This document shows, in pieces, positions 54,753 to 64,000 of a stretch of DNA of 64,000 bases. Source of the DNA: Siphonodentalium dalli. Taxonomy: Eukaryota; Mollusca; Scaphopoda; Gadilida; Siphonodentaliidae. How positions within the stretch are numbered: position 1 is the stretch's first letter; every line of letters starts with the position of its first letter. The DNA is taken from assembly GCA_032622095.1 (NCBI GenBank), contig CP136066.1, forward strand, positions 94,137,319-94,201,318. Direction: 5' to 3'. Under the pieces are notes generated by a model that searched no databases, was not told the DNA's origin, and was given only the letters and a program-made list of their open reading frames with translations. A program made the position numbers and the translations under genes.

Positions 54753-55787
54753 GGCCTGCATGGAAGGGCAGCGTGACACAGACATATAAAAGGAAATTAT
54801 AATAGTTAGATCACGGATTAGATTGTATCAACAATCAGGAAGGGAAAATAAGGCACAAATCACAGAGCATGTGTAAGTTCATTAACAGACGTGAGGTATT
54901 TTTTCCAGGTAATGTGTTATCCCCCATTATACAATGCTGAAATCAATGAGGCGTGCATTAAAAGCTCCCTAACGGACCCAACTGTTAATGCCCTATCCCG
55001 GGATAACGGATATATCGGATATAACGTAAAGTGCTAACTCTCTGTGGTACTGCGTTAGAGTGCATCATCCTATGGACTGTCCTGTATGAAGCGCAGTACT
55101 TAACTGGTGTATAGGGCTGGTGTGATTTTCTTTAGTGGCAAATTAGACTGCTCAAAGAAGAAATTACACCTAGTTATGAGGTCACGGTCAATTGCATTAC
55201 ACATGCTGTGACTGCATGGCTAAACGGACGTGGCTCATTTGAACATCCAAATTATGTGTCCGCAATTTTGAAGGAGGGAAATCAAAAGATATTTCTACAC
55301 AAAATATTTCAGACCCAACTCATCAATATTATGTTGAAAATGCCTTGTTTCTACAATATCTCATTTACATGAGACAATTTGTACCTGGTATATGTCAATT
55401 ATAGGCCCATATTTTTGTAGCTTTCAATAGATTTGTTCCAGGTATATTCAATATATTCCAGGTTTATGTTACGCAGAATTTCCTGAGGCAGAATCAACCA
55501 CGTGGCGTTTGCGATATCTGCTCGATATCATTCAGAATAAGGTAATAATTGTTAATGTATGTAGCATTCTTTTCTGCAAAATGATTCACTAGTGGTCAGT
55601 ATTAGCTGTAAATAAAATTATCTTCGTTTATCACTCCCTGTTGGTTTTATTAGTGGCAGATACACAGGTGATGACACAGGTATTAATCTGTGGATCGGGT
55701 GGGGAACTATGTCGAGGGGGAAATTAGGGTGGGGGAAAAGGGACCCTAAAAGGGACCAGCTGCCCCTTTAGCAAATACCCTGTGGCT
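54753..55787. other. Unassigned sequence
   Basis: No gene or repeat recognised in about 1 kb. Confidence 0.4.
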
Positions 55788-55791
55788 TTAA

Positions 55792-56553
55792 CCCTTTGAA
55801 CCAGAGAGACCAGAATACCAGTCCAATCCTTATATTCCTATATCCCCGGAGACCGTAATACCAGTCCGGAAATCAGACGATATTGTACACGAAATTACAG
55901 CTCAATAAACACACATATATCAACTAGGGTTTTACTTCTACTTTGTACACACGTGTCAAATGCTTACCCACATGACTTTGATCAACAAACTGACGACAGA
56001 GGGTTTGTTTCTTCGCAATTGAGCAGAGGCCTATATCGAGAAAAAAAAAACCCTTTTTATCGTCGGAAAAGGGGAAGTATTTCGTTAGAAATTTCGCGAT
56101 CAAAGCCCAAATTAACTAGAATAGTGCTTCTACACTTTGCACGAATGACTCACATGTTCATACCTCTGATTTTAGCAGCCAAATTGGAAACGGAGGGTCT
56201 GTTTCTTCGCGCAAACACACAGGTGCATTTTGAGAAACGCCGTCTATTGTAGGCGAAGTGTAAGAATTTTGTTATAAATATATAGCGCGACCAAAGGAAG
56301 CCGCAATATATCTATATACATGTACATGACATGTATATTGAACGTGGAATAGACTGTCTCGTTGAAATACATTGTGACAGTTTTCACCGCATACTTGTTC
56401 AGTTAGCATAGTAGATTGCCATATAGATGAGCGTGTATACATGTATATACGTCCAAATTAAGAGCTTTATGAGTTACGTCATCGGAACACTATATAACGT
56501 CAGGCGCCTCGGGTTGGGGTCATTTAACGTTCAGGACGTCAGGGTTCAAAGGG
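55792..56553. mobile_element. 762-bp TTAA-flanked element, CCCTTTGAACC ends (piggyBac-like)
   Basis: CCCTTTGAACCAGAGAGACC and TCAGGGTTCAAAGGG lie between TTAA at 55788-55791 and 56554-56557. The interior has a diverged duplicated module ending GAGGGT(T/C)TGTTTCTTCGC at about 56010 and 56200. A 99-codon frame at 55953-56252 spans the modules and has no recognisable motif. Confidence 0.75.
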
Positions 56554-56763
56554 TTAAGTTATACCTGTATATAACCATGTTAAGTTTTGAGGTGTACAAC
56601 AATATGCATAAAAATTGTGTTAGATGTTAGAGGTTATCTTATGAATTCTGAACACAACTGCAATGTCTGGTGATCAGGCGAATCAGCTGACTGTCGGCAG
56701 CTATAGCGACAAGTTTAAAGTTTGCCGTTTTACAATCTAAACCTTTCTAGAATAGTTGCTAAT

Positions 56764-57189
56764 CAACCCTGAATTTAGTGTGACTGACATTTGCAGAATG
56801 AGGTCCCCAGAGGGTGAATTTAGTGATGCTATCCAGCACAGTGGGCTATCATCAAATTCACCCTCTGTGAACCTCATTCTGCTTAGGCCTCAACCACTAT
56901 ATGAGAGACCTAGGATCAGATTGAAGTTCCCCAGTTGAAGTTGGTGATGTTCACCCATTTGTCACCACCATTATTCATTTTATCTTCTGCAAATTAGGGG
57001 ATATAGAAACTGAACAGAAAGGAAACGTAACTAAAAACAATGTTAATTTGAGACTATAGACACTTCCCAGCGAATGAGGCATAAGCAGAATAAAGTCACC
57101 AGAGGGTGAATTTGGTGATGATAGCATCACTAAATTCACCCTCTGGGGACCTCATTCTGCAAATGTCAGACACACTAAATTCAGACTTG
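56764..57189. mobile_element. Family C element
   Basis: CAACCCTGAATTTAGTGTG to CACACTAAATTCAGACTTG with both subterminal palindromes and the GGTGATGTTCACCCATTTGT inner segment. No 8-bp duplication was seen. Confidence 0.75.
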
Positions 57190-57212
57190 AGAGAAATGCA
57201 GGAGTCGCCCCG

Positions 57213-57327
57213 CAAGTTGGCAGCACCCGGAATCCCAGGCCGTTCACCCATCCAAGGACTGACCAAGCTCGACATTGCTTAACGGTGATCAGACAAAGAG
57301 TCTGACTGTGACCCAAGATATCTAGAC
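57213..57327 (-). pseudogene. 5S rRNA-like sequence (pseudogene or 5S-derived SINE head)
   Basis: Read on the minus strand it runs from GTCTAGATATCTTGGG through TTAAGCAATGTCGAGC and CTTGGATGGGTGAACGGC to CCGGGTGCTG, following the order of eukaryotic 5S rRNA. The internal promoter blocks (TTAAGCAA and CTTGGATGGGTGA) are conserved, but a 3-base gap before TTAAGC and several substitutions argue against a functional rRNA gene. It directly abuts the right end of a family C element. Confidence 0.65.
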
Positions 57328-57582
57328 CTCTCGTGCAGAAAAGTAATTGGCCTTCTATATTTGTAACACGACCTCTACATAGCTAATATAGGTAAGACTG
57401 GAACATCTCTCACCCGAGGAACTATCTTTGGATACTCAGCTTACATGGTCAGATGCAAACCCATTGTTTAACGCTGCACAGAAAAAACCAGTAAACAATG
57501 TGCACTTATTACCAACAATACACTTCATTGATCTTCCATAAAAAAATACTATCATGAACCATTTTTATCATTCGATCTTTCA
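57328..57582. other. Unassigned sequence
   Basis: No gene or repeat recognised. Confidence 0.4.
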
Positions 57583-57590
57583 CTCAAAGA

Positions 57591-58954
57591 TAGAGCTGAA
57601 ACGGTTGACCCATTCTTCTAACCGGTTAACCATCGGGGTTAACCGGATTTCAACCGGTTAACCGCTAAATTTCTAGCGGACTTCTCTCACACTAATTATG
57701 TCGACATTATGCCATGCTCCAGGGACAAACCTAGGTGAGAAATAGTAGCTGAAATAAAGACCTTATTCACGGCATTTAACGATATTCAAAAACACGCATT
57801 CACTGTTCTTTTGCTGGCTCTCGTGATGGGGAATGAGCAAGTGAAATTTGTGAATGGCAGGGGAGATCGCTTATTTGCCGTGATCAGCATATGTTTGGGC
57901 ATTTGTAAAACGAGTAAAATAGTATGGGTATTGGTAAAACGAGTAACAAAACTATATATTAAAGATATGTAATATATCATTATCATCATTGGTATATCCT
58001 CCAATGCATTATATATAAAGACAAGAAAGTAATAACTATAGAACAACAAGGAAGGTCAGTTAGGTCAGACTCGCAGTCCTATTCAGTATTCGAGCTATTC
58101 GTCGGTATCATGATAGCGGACACTAGTGTTGGGAGGTTATATAATTTACGTTTCGGTTTCGTTTTTTTTGGTAAAAAAAAACCTCGGTTTCGGTTTTAGT
58201 ATGCAATCACTTAACATATAGCAATTACTGCCAAATTGAGTGTTAATTAGTCCCACAGGCACAACCAGTTACAGAGTAGCATGGAGCATCAATTTCCTTG
58301 ATAAAAGGGAAGATTATTGAAGAAGTTTTGGGTTGCTTCAACTACGATGTCTGTTTGGTCGCTCAATTGAATTGATCATATTAAATCACAACAGGGAGGA
58401 AGAACGGGAAGAGTGAAGACATTGTGCAGCTGATCTCAATGCTCAAACTTTGTCGACTTACATAGTTTTTATAAACCCCACTGTAAAACAGTTTTATATA
58501 TAGTATGTCGTGGTGTGACTCCAATTTGAATCCATGTTGCTTCGTGCAGTATTAACTATTAAGTTACGAAAGCACGCATTGCCACACAACGCCACTTTTA
58601 CGTTGTCACTTCCTTGTGTGCATTCAGACTTGATACACAGTGACTGCACACGTGCTTTTGTCGGAAGAAAACTTCAAAGGGTCGGAATTGATTGAAGGTC
58701 GCCGACACTTCCAGACAGTTCGAGAATTGCTACTAAGTATCTGATACTACCGCGTATACCAATTAATGCTTGCATTGCACTCTACTATCGGTGACACAGG
58801 ATTTAGTATTAGTTTTGCATCATTTAACCTAATATTTTGAGGATTATTCACGTTCACATTCAACTGACAACAGCATGCGGTTACGTCTGGTTCATTTTTT
58901 TCTAACCGGTTACGTCGCTAACCGGATGCTAACCGTCTAACCGTTTCAGCTCTA
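57591..58954. mobile_element. hAT element, non-autonomous, 1364 bp, perfect 8-bp duplication
   Basis: TAGAGCTGAAACGGTT and AACCGTTTCAGCTCTA ends match the hAT terminal consensus (Y-A-R-N-G). CTCAAAGA lies exactly outside both ends (57583-57590 and 58955-58962). Subterminal AACCGGTTA motifs are repeated near both ends, as expected for transposase binding. No hAT transposase domain was seen in the interior. Confidence 0.88.
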
Positions 58955-58962
58955 CTCAAAGA

Positions 58963-59427
58963 TCAGCCAAATTTGCACTTGATATAGATTCGAGTGTCAT
59001 TATATAGAGAATGCTTAACCCAATTTTGCCTTGGTCTAATTCCATTCGATCTTGCTGAAAGCTTCATCCAATTTGGCCTTGGAATAGTTCATCATTAGTA
59101 AGAATAATGTCCTGTGTATTATTCAGAATGTTATGGGAGTGTTCATAGTTAGAAAGCAATTTCCTGGGAACTCCATATGCACTTTAACACAACAATGGTG
59201 ATTCTCCACAATATTAATGTGCTAACTTGCCATACTCGATGCACAGGGGACCAGTCTAGAGAGAGACTTGGGAGACATCTTTTCCCTAAAATGTGCCACT
59301 TCTCTATATTTTTACCCCAGGGGGAAGTCACTTCTCTCTCATATACCAATATACATATTTAAAAACAGCATATTTGAAGCATGCATTTTAGCTTATTATA
59401 ATGGTGTACTTACTCATTATATAGAGG
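58963..59427. other. Unassigned, with an inverted family J fragment
   Basis: GGGACCAGTCTAGAGAGAGA to GGGGAAGTCACTTCTCTCTC (59245-59342) is a family J fragment on the opposite strand. Nothing else recognised. Confidence 0.45.
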
Positions 59428-59572
59428 ATCTACAATGAGTCCCCAGTATATAGCGGAATTTACAAAACGAATCCAGTAAATTAGGTCTGGACCGAGCCTT
59501 TAGCGAGGTCCAGACCTAATTTACTGGACGAGTTTTGTAATTTCGGCTATATACTGGGGACGAGTTGTAGAT
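59428..59572. repeat. 145-bp palindrome
   Basis: Arms starting ATCTACAA and ending TTGTAGAT, containing CCCCAGTATATAGC / GCTATATACTGGGG and GGTCTGGACC / GGTCCAGACC, pair around a short centre. It is probably a solo foldback element. Confidence 0.8.
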
Positions 59573-60134
59573 TCTATTTATTACATGATCCAAAACCTCG
59601 ACAAAACATACTTACATCAGCAAATGGGACGCGAAACTATCATCGGCTTCTAAGGCTTGCGATGACATTTCACAAAACTATGCGTTGTTTGCCCGCGTAA
59701 AGAAATAGTCCCAGATAAATAAAGCTCTTTGGCCTATTTAATGGCGTATATTTAATTACATAACTTTTCAAACTTTTCATTCTTTATAGTCTGTTGGAAA
59801 CCTATTGGAAGCCAAAGTATTTTGAGACGTAGCTTACGGAATGTAAACAGACGACAAACCAGAAGCCAAAGGTCACCTGGCACTATTTCCTGTTATTAAA
59901 CGAACGTTTAATATTATTGCATGGAATAAGTGTGGGATCGTGCAATAAAATGGTATTATAAATGGGCTCTTGTATTGCACAATACTTATTGGATCACAGA
60001 AAGGTGATGTTAGAGAGTAAACTCAACTTCAGCCTTTATGACTTCTCCCTGATAACAGTCCATTTCTCCCTAATAATCTATTAGAGTGGTCACTAGGGTG
60101 GCCCCTGTAATGCACCACCATTCCTAGCACTTTG
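59573..60134. other. Unassigned, with a family J scrap
   Basis: GACTTCTCCCTGATAACAGT at 60040-60110 resembles family J on the opposite strand. Nothing else recognised. Confidence 0.4.
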
Positions 60135-60242
60135 TAAACAGTAAGGCCCTAAACAATCGACTCCTTAACTGCAGCAGAATTATGGGTAATTTTTCAGGAT
60201 TTAGTCGGAAATATGGCTTGTTGCCATTCATCGGAAAGCTCT
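60135..60242. mobile_element. Family A half element
   Basis: Left arm only, from AACAGTAAGGCCC to GGAAAGCTCT, then joined to a family L arm. Confidence 0.75.
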
Positions 60243-60400
60243 ATATTCCCGGCGTTGTTTTTTTTTACTGTATAAAGTTCCCTGTCAAATCTTCAAAAAG
60301 TTCCAAGGTTTTGTACTAGTGGAATGTGATCTCTACGATCCTTAACCAGAGTAGAGATTGATGGCATGATCTAGTAGCTGTGATACATTTTGAATCATGC
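60243..60400. mobile_element. Family L arm
   Basis: AAGTTCCCTGTCAAATCTTC and GATTGATGGCATGATCTAGT match the right arm of the element at 11.3-11.9 kb. Confidence 0.5.
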
Positions 60401-60501
60401 CCTGGCCATAGTGGCTTCAATTAAATCACAATGCAAATAATGTTCAAAGCTGGCTTTATGTATTACCATCAAATAAGTTGGTGTTCAAAAGAGTTAATTA
60501 A

Positions 60502-60638
60502 CCCTTTGAGTGCCAGTGTTAGGCCAATGCATTCTCTTATATATGCGAGGCGACCTATGGTCGACTCGCATATATAAGAGAATGCATTGGCACAGGGTAT
60601 ACGGGTTGATACAAAAATCGGACCTGGCACTCAAAGGG
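60502..60638. mobile_element. Family B element, 137 bp, minimal form
   Basis: Lies between TTAA at 60498-60501 and 60639-60642, with CCCTTTGAGTGCCAG and CTGGCACTCAAAGGG ends and one perfect TTCTCTTATATATGCGAGGC palindrome arm pair. Confidence 0.9.
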
Positions 60639-60642
60639 TTAA

Positions 60643-61288
60643 CTAAACTTTCTTGGTTTGAGACCTACTATAAAAGAGTATAGACTTATTCCCCTTTGTC
60701 AGGGCAGATGTACATTTATATCACAAATTGCAATGAAAATGTTTGAATCCATGATAGTGACTTAAAATTTTGTCGTGGGTTAATTGTTCACATTGATAAT
60801 TTTAGCAACTTTGGATTAGGCCGACCTATGCCTGACAAAACCGATCGTTCACCCCAAATTTCTCGTCCAACAGTGCATCTGAATAACCTTCATTATGACG
60901 CAGACAGACACACTTCGCATAGCGATGGCTTCAGATCAACAATCAAGATAATTCACCAATCAGGAATAGGATGACATTGTATGGAGCAAATTCCTGGCAC
61001 CCATCTGCGTTTTCTGGACATTTCATTCATAAGGCCACAGCAGTGTCTCTCATTTATTGAGATCCTCTACCTATTAGGCGACCTTAATGAATAGCCCTTC
61101 ACAATTACAGTCCTCCTGGAGGGACGGGAGGTTCTCAAATCTCCATGAGTCCAAGAAAATTAGTTCCAGTTTGACCTACATCCTCACAAGAAATTTCAGA
61201 CGAATGAAAGCTACAATTGTCATGATTTGTGACCATTTACTCATTTATCAAACATCACAATGCCTGATTATGGATAACCGCAACTTTA
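60643..61288. other. Unassigned sequence
   Basis: No gene or repeat recognised. Confidence 0.4.
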
Positions 61289-61289
61289 G

Positions 61290-61570
61290 CCCTTTCTATA
61301 CTAATTGGATTCTCCCACCCAGTTAGAAAAGAATACATTGGAACGGTCTATTATTCATCTGTAGGGGTTTCAGAAAAAATATAAGCAGATGACAGCTAGA
61401 TAATATATATAATATACAGAAAGAGTCTTATTTATTAGAGGAAAATGTTCAGATAATAAGTTCAACAAATGGCCTATGGTCGTTTGTTGAACTTATTATC
61501 TGAATATTTTCAAGACACACTTGAGGCCGCGTTCATTCTATGGATTCTGATAGACTCTTAGTGTGATTCA
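61290..61570. mobile_element. Family D element adjoining family B
   Basis: CCCTTTCTATACTAATTGGA onward with an intact hairpin (61447-61512). Its right end shares the TTAA at 61571-61574 with the next family B element. Confidence 0.75.
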
Positions 61571-61574
61571 TTAA

Positions 61575-61801
61575 CCCTTTGAGTGCCAGGTCGATTTTTG
61601 TATCAACCCATATACCCTGTGCCAATGCATTCTCTTATGGTCGCCTCGCATATATAAGAGAATGCATTGGCCTAACAATTGTATTTTTTTTTTTTTTTAA
61701 TTTACAATTTTTTACAATTTTACTAATTTATTCTTATATTCTTTAACAGACTTATTTTGTAGGTTTAGGGCCGATGAGATCGGCCCCTGGCACTCAAAGG
61801 G
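61575..61801. mobile_element. Family B element
   Basis: Lies between TTAA at 61571-61574 and 61802-61805, with CCCTTTGAGTGCCAGG ends. The TATATGCGAGG palindrome has lost part of its left arm. The right side has GGGCCGATGAGATCGGCCC. Confidence 0.85.
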
Positions 61802-61929
61802 TTAATCAGACAGACAGATATGGTATAAAGCCAGTTCAAGAACACAGCAGAATTACAATGACCTTCCATATGCTTGACTGTCTCATTTTATCTTGATCTA
61901 TGATCTTATTTCCCAGAAAATGGGAACAA

Positions 61930-62215
61930 TCTTTCCATATTGAGGGAAGCTGTCACTCCTGTACTTCATAGTCTCCCACAAGTGATATCTTCAATGCGTG
62001 TTAAAGGGACCCGAGGTCTTCCGTGGGTAAATGTGCAAAAAAATGTAAAAATCAGTAAAAACATCACCCACATGTTATGAAAGCAGTTGTCATACCATAT
62101 TTCATTCAGATCTGATAATCCTAATAATGGCCGCGATATATACACAGACGGACAAACATACAAAGTCAATCAGGTACACCGCACCCACATTTTTATCAAA
62201 AAGTGGGGATATAAC
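61930..62215 (-). repeat. Dispersed repeat with GACGGACAAAC tail
   Basis: CATACCATATTTCATTCAGA, GATAATCCTAATAATGGCCG and the GACGGACA tail resemble the copies near 25.5 and 46.1 kb. A minus-strand open frame here is incidental. Confidence 0.55.
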
Positions 62216-62864
62216 AAATGGATTTCTCAGAATGTCTATGCATCTATATAGCAACAAGAGGAGAAGTCATCGAAAATAACTAAAAAAAAATTCCATTGGG
62301 ATGCTCCATATCTATCAACAACTTCTTTGATGCTACTCATATTCTCATGATAACAGTGCATCTGTGGGGTCACAACACAGAAAAAAGTATGCTAAATTCA
62401 TGGTATAAAGACACTAACCTTAATTTTCACCACTTTAGCTTTCCCGGGATGATAATTAGAGTAATGCTTCTTCACGGTTGTTTTCTGCAATTAGAGAGAT
62501 TAGATCTGATTATTACATCACGCAGGGTTTTTTATGTTTTCTGTACCTCATTTCAAGGACAATAATTCACGATGGTAGATAATAATATGAAGTCCCTGAA
62601 AGGGGAAGCACAGGTGGAGTTTTCTAACTGTATAATTATTAGATCTTTCAAATGAATTGGAAGCTTTGATGTGCTTCTACGACAAGTATGATTTTGTGTA
62701 CATCTGTATTAAAGCTTTACGTAATGTTTGAAGATATGCGTATCAGGGCCAGGCACCTACGTCATAATTTGCTCTAAAATGGCGGGAAGATATCACTCTT
62801 GGCAATATCAACATTTGTTTTTCTATTTTAAAGTGATGTGAAACACTCCGGTGGGGCGATCAAA
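62216..62864. other. Unassigned sequence
   Basis: No gene or repeat recognised. GTGAAACACTCCG at 62838 is also present near 24100. Confidence 0.4.
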
Positions 62865-62976
62865 TACAGTAATGCTCTAAATAATCGACTCCTTAACCAC
62901 AGCAGAATTATGGGTAACTTTTCAGGATTTAGTCGGAAATATGGCTTGTTGCCATTCAATGGAAAGCTCTCAGTGA
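62865..62976. mobile_element. Family A half element
   Basis: Left arm from TACAGTAATGCTC to GCTCTCAGTGAG, then unrelated sequence. Confidence 0.8.
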
Positions 62977-63123
62977 GTGAAATATGACTATATTTACTGT
63001 CTGCAATGAGTTTGATAAAGATTCTAGATTATGATGCAAGCTGTGTTCTGTATTCATTCCACACCCTTGTGTCAGATAAGTTTAACCCATGACTGACTAT
63101 CCTGAATTCAACTATTATATTAA

Positions 63124-63249
63124 GGAGATAAACGTACCCTGTTGAGTTGTACATTCCGGGATTCGAGCAAGGCGGCTTGCCGGCGAGTACACAAACTGTT
63201 TTCATGCTCGATTCCCAGAATGTACAACTCAACATGTACGTTTATCTCC
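63124..63249. repeat. 126-bp palindrome
   Basis: GGAGATAAACGTACCCTGTT on the left pairs with ACATGTACGTTTATCTCC on the right, and GAGTTGTACATTC with GAATGTACAACTC, around a loop of about 20 bases. Confidence 0.75.
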
Positions 63250-64000
63250 ATTGTAATTCAATCTAGCAAGGAATTTGCAAAAAAACTGTATAAAAATGAT
63301 CATTTAGTAATTTTCATGACACAAATCGAGACTTTCATTTTGCCGTTGTCACCGTGCACAAATCGTTGGGTTTGTTCATTGTGTAATCGGAACACTGCTC
63401 CGTAACAATTTCCTATCGCTACTCTGTTCTGCGCCGATGAAATTTTACCGTGCTACATTCAGATTTGATGCAGGCTGAAGCGGCCGATGTCGGTGAATCG
63501 AAAACTAAAGTTAGCCGCTCTCGGCCAATCAGAATGCTTGTTTTTAGTGACAAATACTCATTTGAATTACAATAAGTTATATCTAACTATTATAGTTGAA
63601 TATGGATATTGCCGTTTTGTGACTTCAATAAAAGAAGGTTAATCCAAAATCATATTTCACAAAAATGATTCAAAATCAGAGCTAATTAATCAGTACTAAT
63701 TGTTCAAAATGTAAATGTCATGTAAGGGTACGTATGATTTTTCTAGGGTATGAAAAAAATTGGGTGGTCCGCCCCAAGCAGAGAATTGTTTGTTTGCCAG
63801 CTGCCCAGCCATTAGCGTTAAGAGTTCCACACTATATCAGGATCCTGCCGACTATTGGTTGTCTGGAACCATTGAGCCTGTAATTTACAAATGTCTGCGA
63901 GCCCAAAATGGCCATTGTTAGGAGAAACCTCTATTACCACATCAATCGCATAGCGAAATGCCACCAATGCTCATGCCGACACTAATGACAGAAGCACTGG
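63250..64000. other. Unassigned sequence
   Basis: No gene, RNA or repeat recognised up to the window edge. Confidence 0.4.

Noticed and set aside
55953-56252. 99-codon frame inside the TTAA element at 55.8 kb
   Set aside because: It spans two diverged copies of a duplicated non-coding module and shows no motif of a piggyBac transposase.
3970-62976. Recurrent small frames containing NGNKPYF or SGFSRKYGLLPF
   Set aside because: These are translations of family A palindrome arms on either strand and occur wherever that element lies.

Overview
This window looks like intergenic DNA from an animal genome, very probably a marine invertebrate and perhaps a bivalve-type mollusc. That is an inference from the A+T-rich base composition, a DIRS-type tyrosine-recombinase retrotransposon, a Penelope-type fragment, tandem repeats with GACG/GACA tails, and a very dense population of foldback (palindromic) DNA transposons. 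No complete host gene could be recognised. Nearly all open reading frames over 60 codons are translations of palindromes or tandem arrays.

Layout. 1-650: about four ~150-bp tandem repeats and a GACG/GACA microsatellite. 690-3810: a 5'-truncated DIRS-like element with reverse transcriptase, RNase H and an apparently intact tyrosine recombinase; the RT/RNase H frame is broken three times, each time by one base in a homopolymer. 3.8-17 kb: mixed foldback elements. 17.5-21.8 kb: a 4.25-kb inverted-repeat structure with mirrored CACTGCAAC-type tandem arrays, holding an inner 1.75-kb element with a zinc-finger relic and a CpG-rich promoter-like stretch. 22-38 kb: foldback elements, several nested, with two 382-bp copies of one family in opposite orientation at 34.5 and 35.9 kb. 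38.45-39.64 kb: a 1185-bp element with a CACGGTG terminus and 5-bp target duplication (Transib/RAG-like hallmarks). 42.58-43.75 kb: a 1166-bp element with long terminal inverted repeats and a 9-bp duplication (Mutator-like). 47.3-47.65 kb: promoter elements, a candidate type I hammerhead ribozyme and a GIY-YIG nuclease remnant, matching a Penelope-like retroelement. 50.8-53.5 kb: an 87-bp tandem array interrupted by a 2195-bp element. 55.8-59 kb: a TTAA-flanked element, a diverged 5S rRNA-like sequence and a hAT element with a perfect 8-bp duplication. The remainder to 64 kb is more foldback elements and sequence in which nothing could be recognised.

Repeat families named here. A: TA-flanked foldback (ends CAGTAATGCCC), 21 copies. 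B: TTAA-flanked, CCCTTT termini, with inner TATATGCGAG palindromes, 12 copies. C: hAT-like, with GAATGAGGTCCCC subterminal palindromes and 8-bp duplications. D: TTAA-flanked, CCCTTTCTATAC termini, with an inner hairpin around GTTCAGATAATAAG. E/F: TTAA-flanked with AGGTAC or AGATGG termini. J: TTAA-flanked, CCCAGGGACCAGCC. H: CACGGTG termini. L: a foldback family seen at 11.3, 31.4 and 60.2 kb. The elements do not cooperate as a pathway, but they insert into one another, so relative ages can be read directly. Superfamily assignments rest on termini and target duplications only, since almost no transposase sequence survives.
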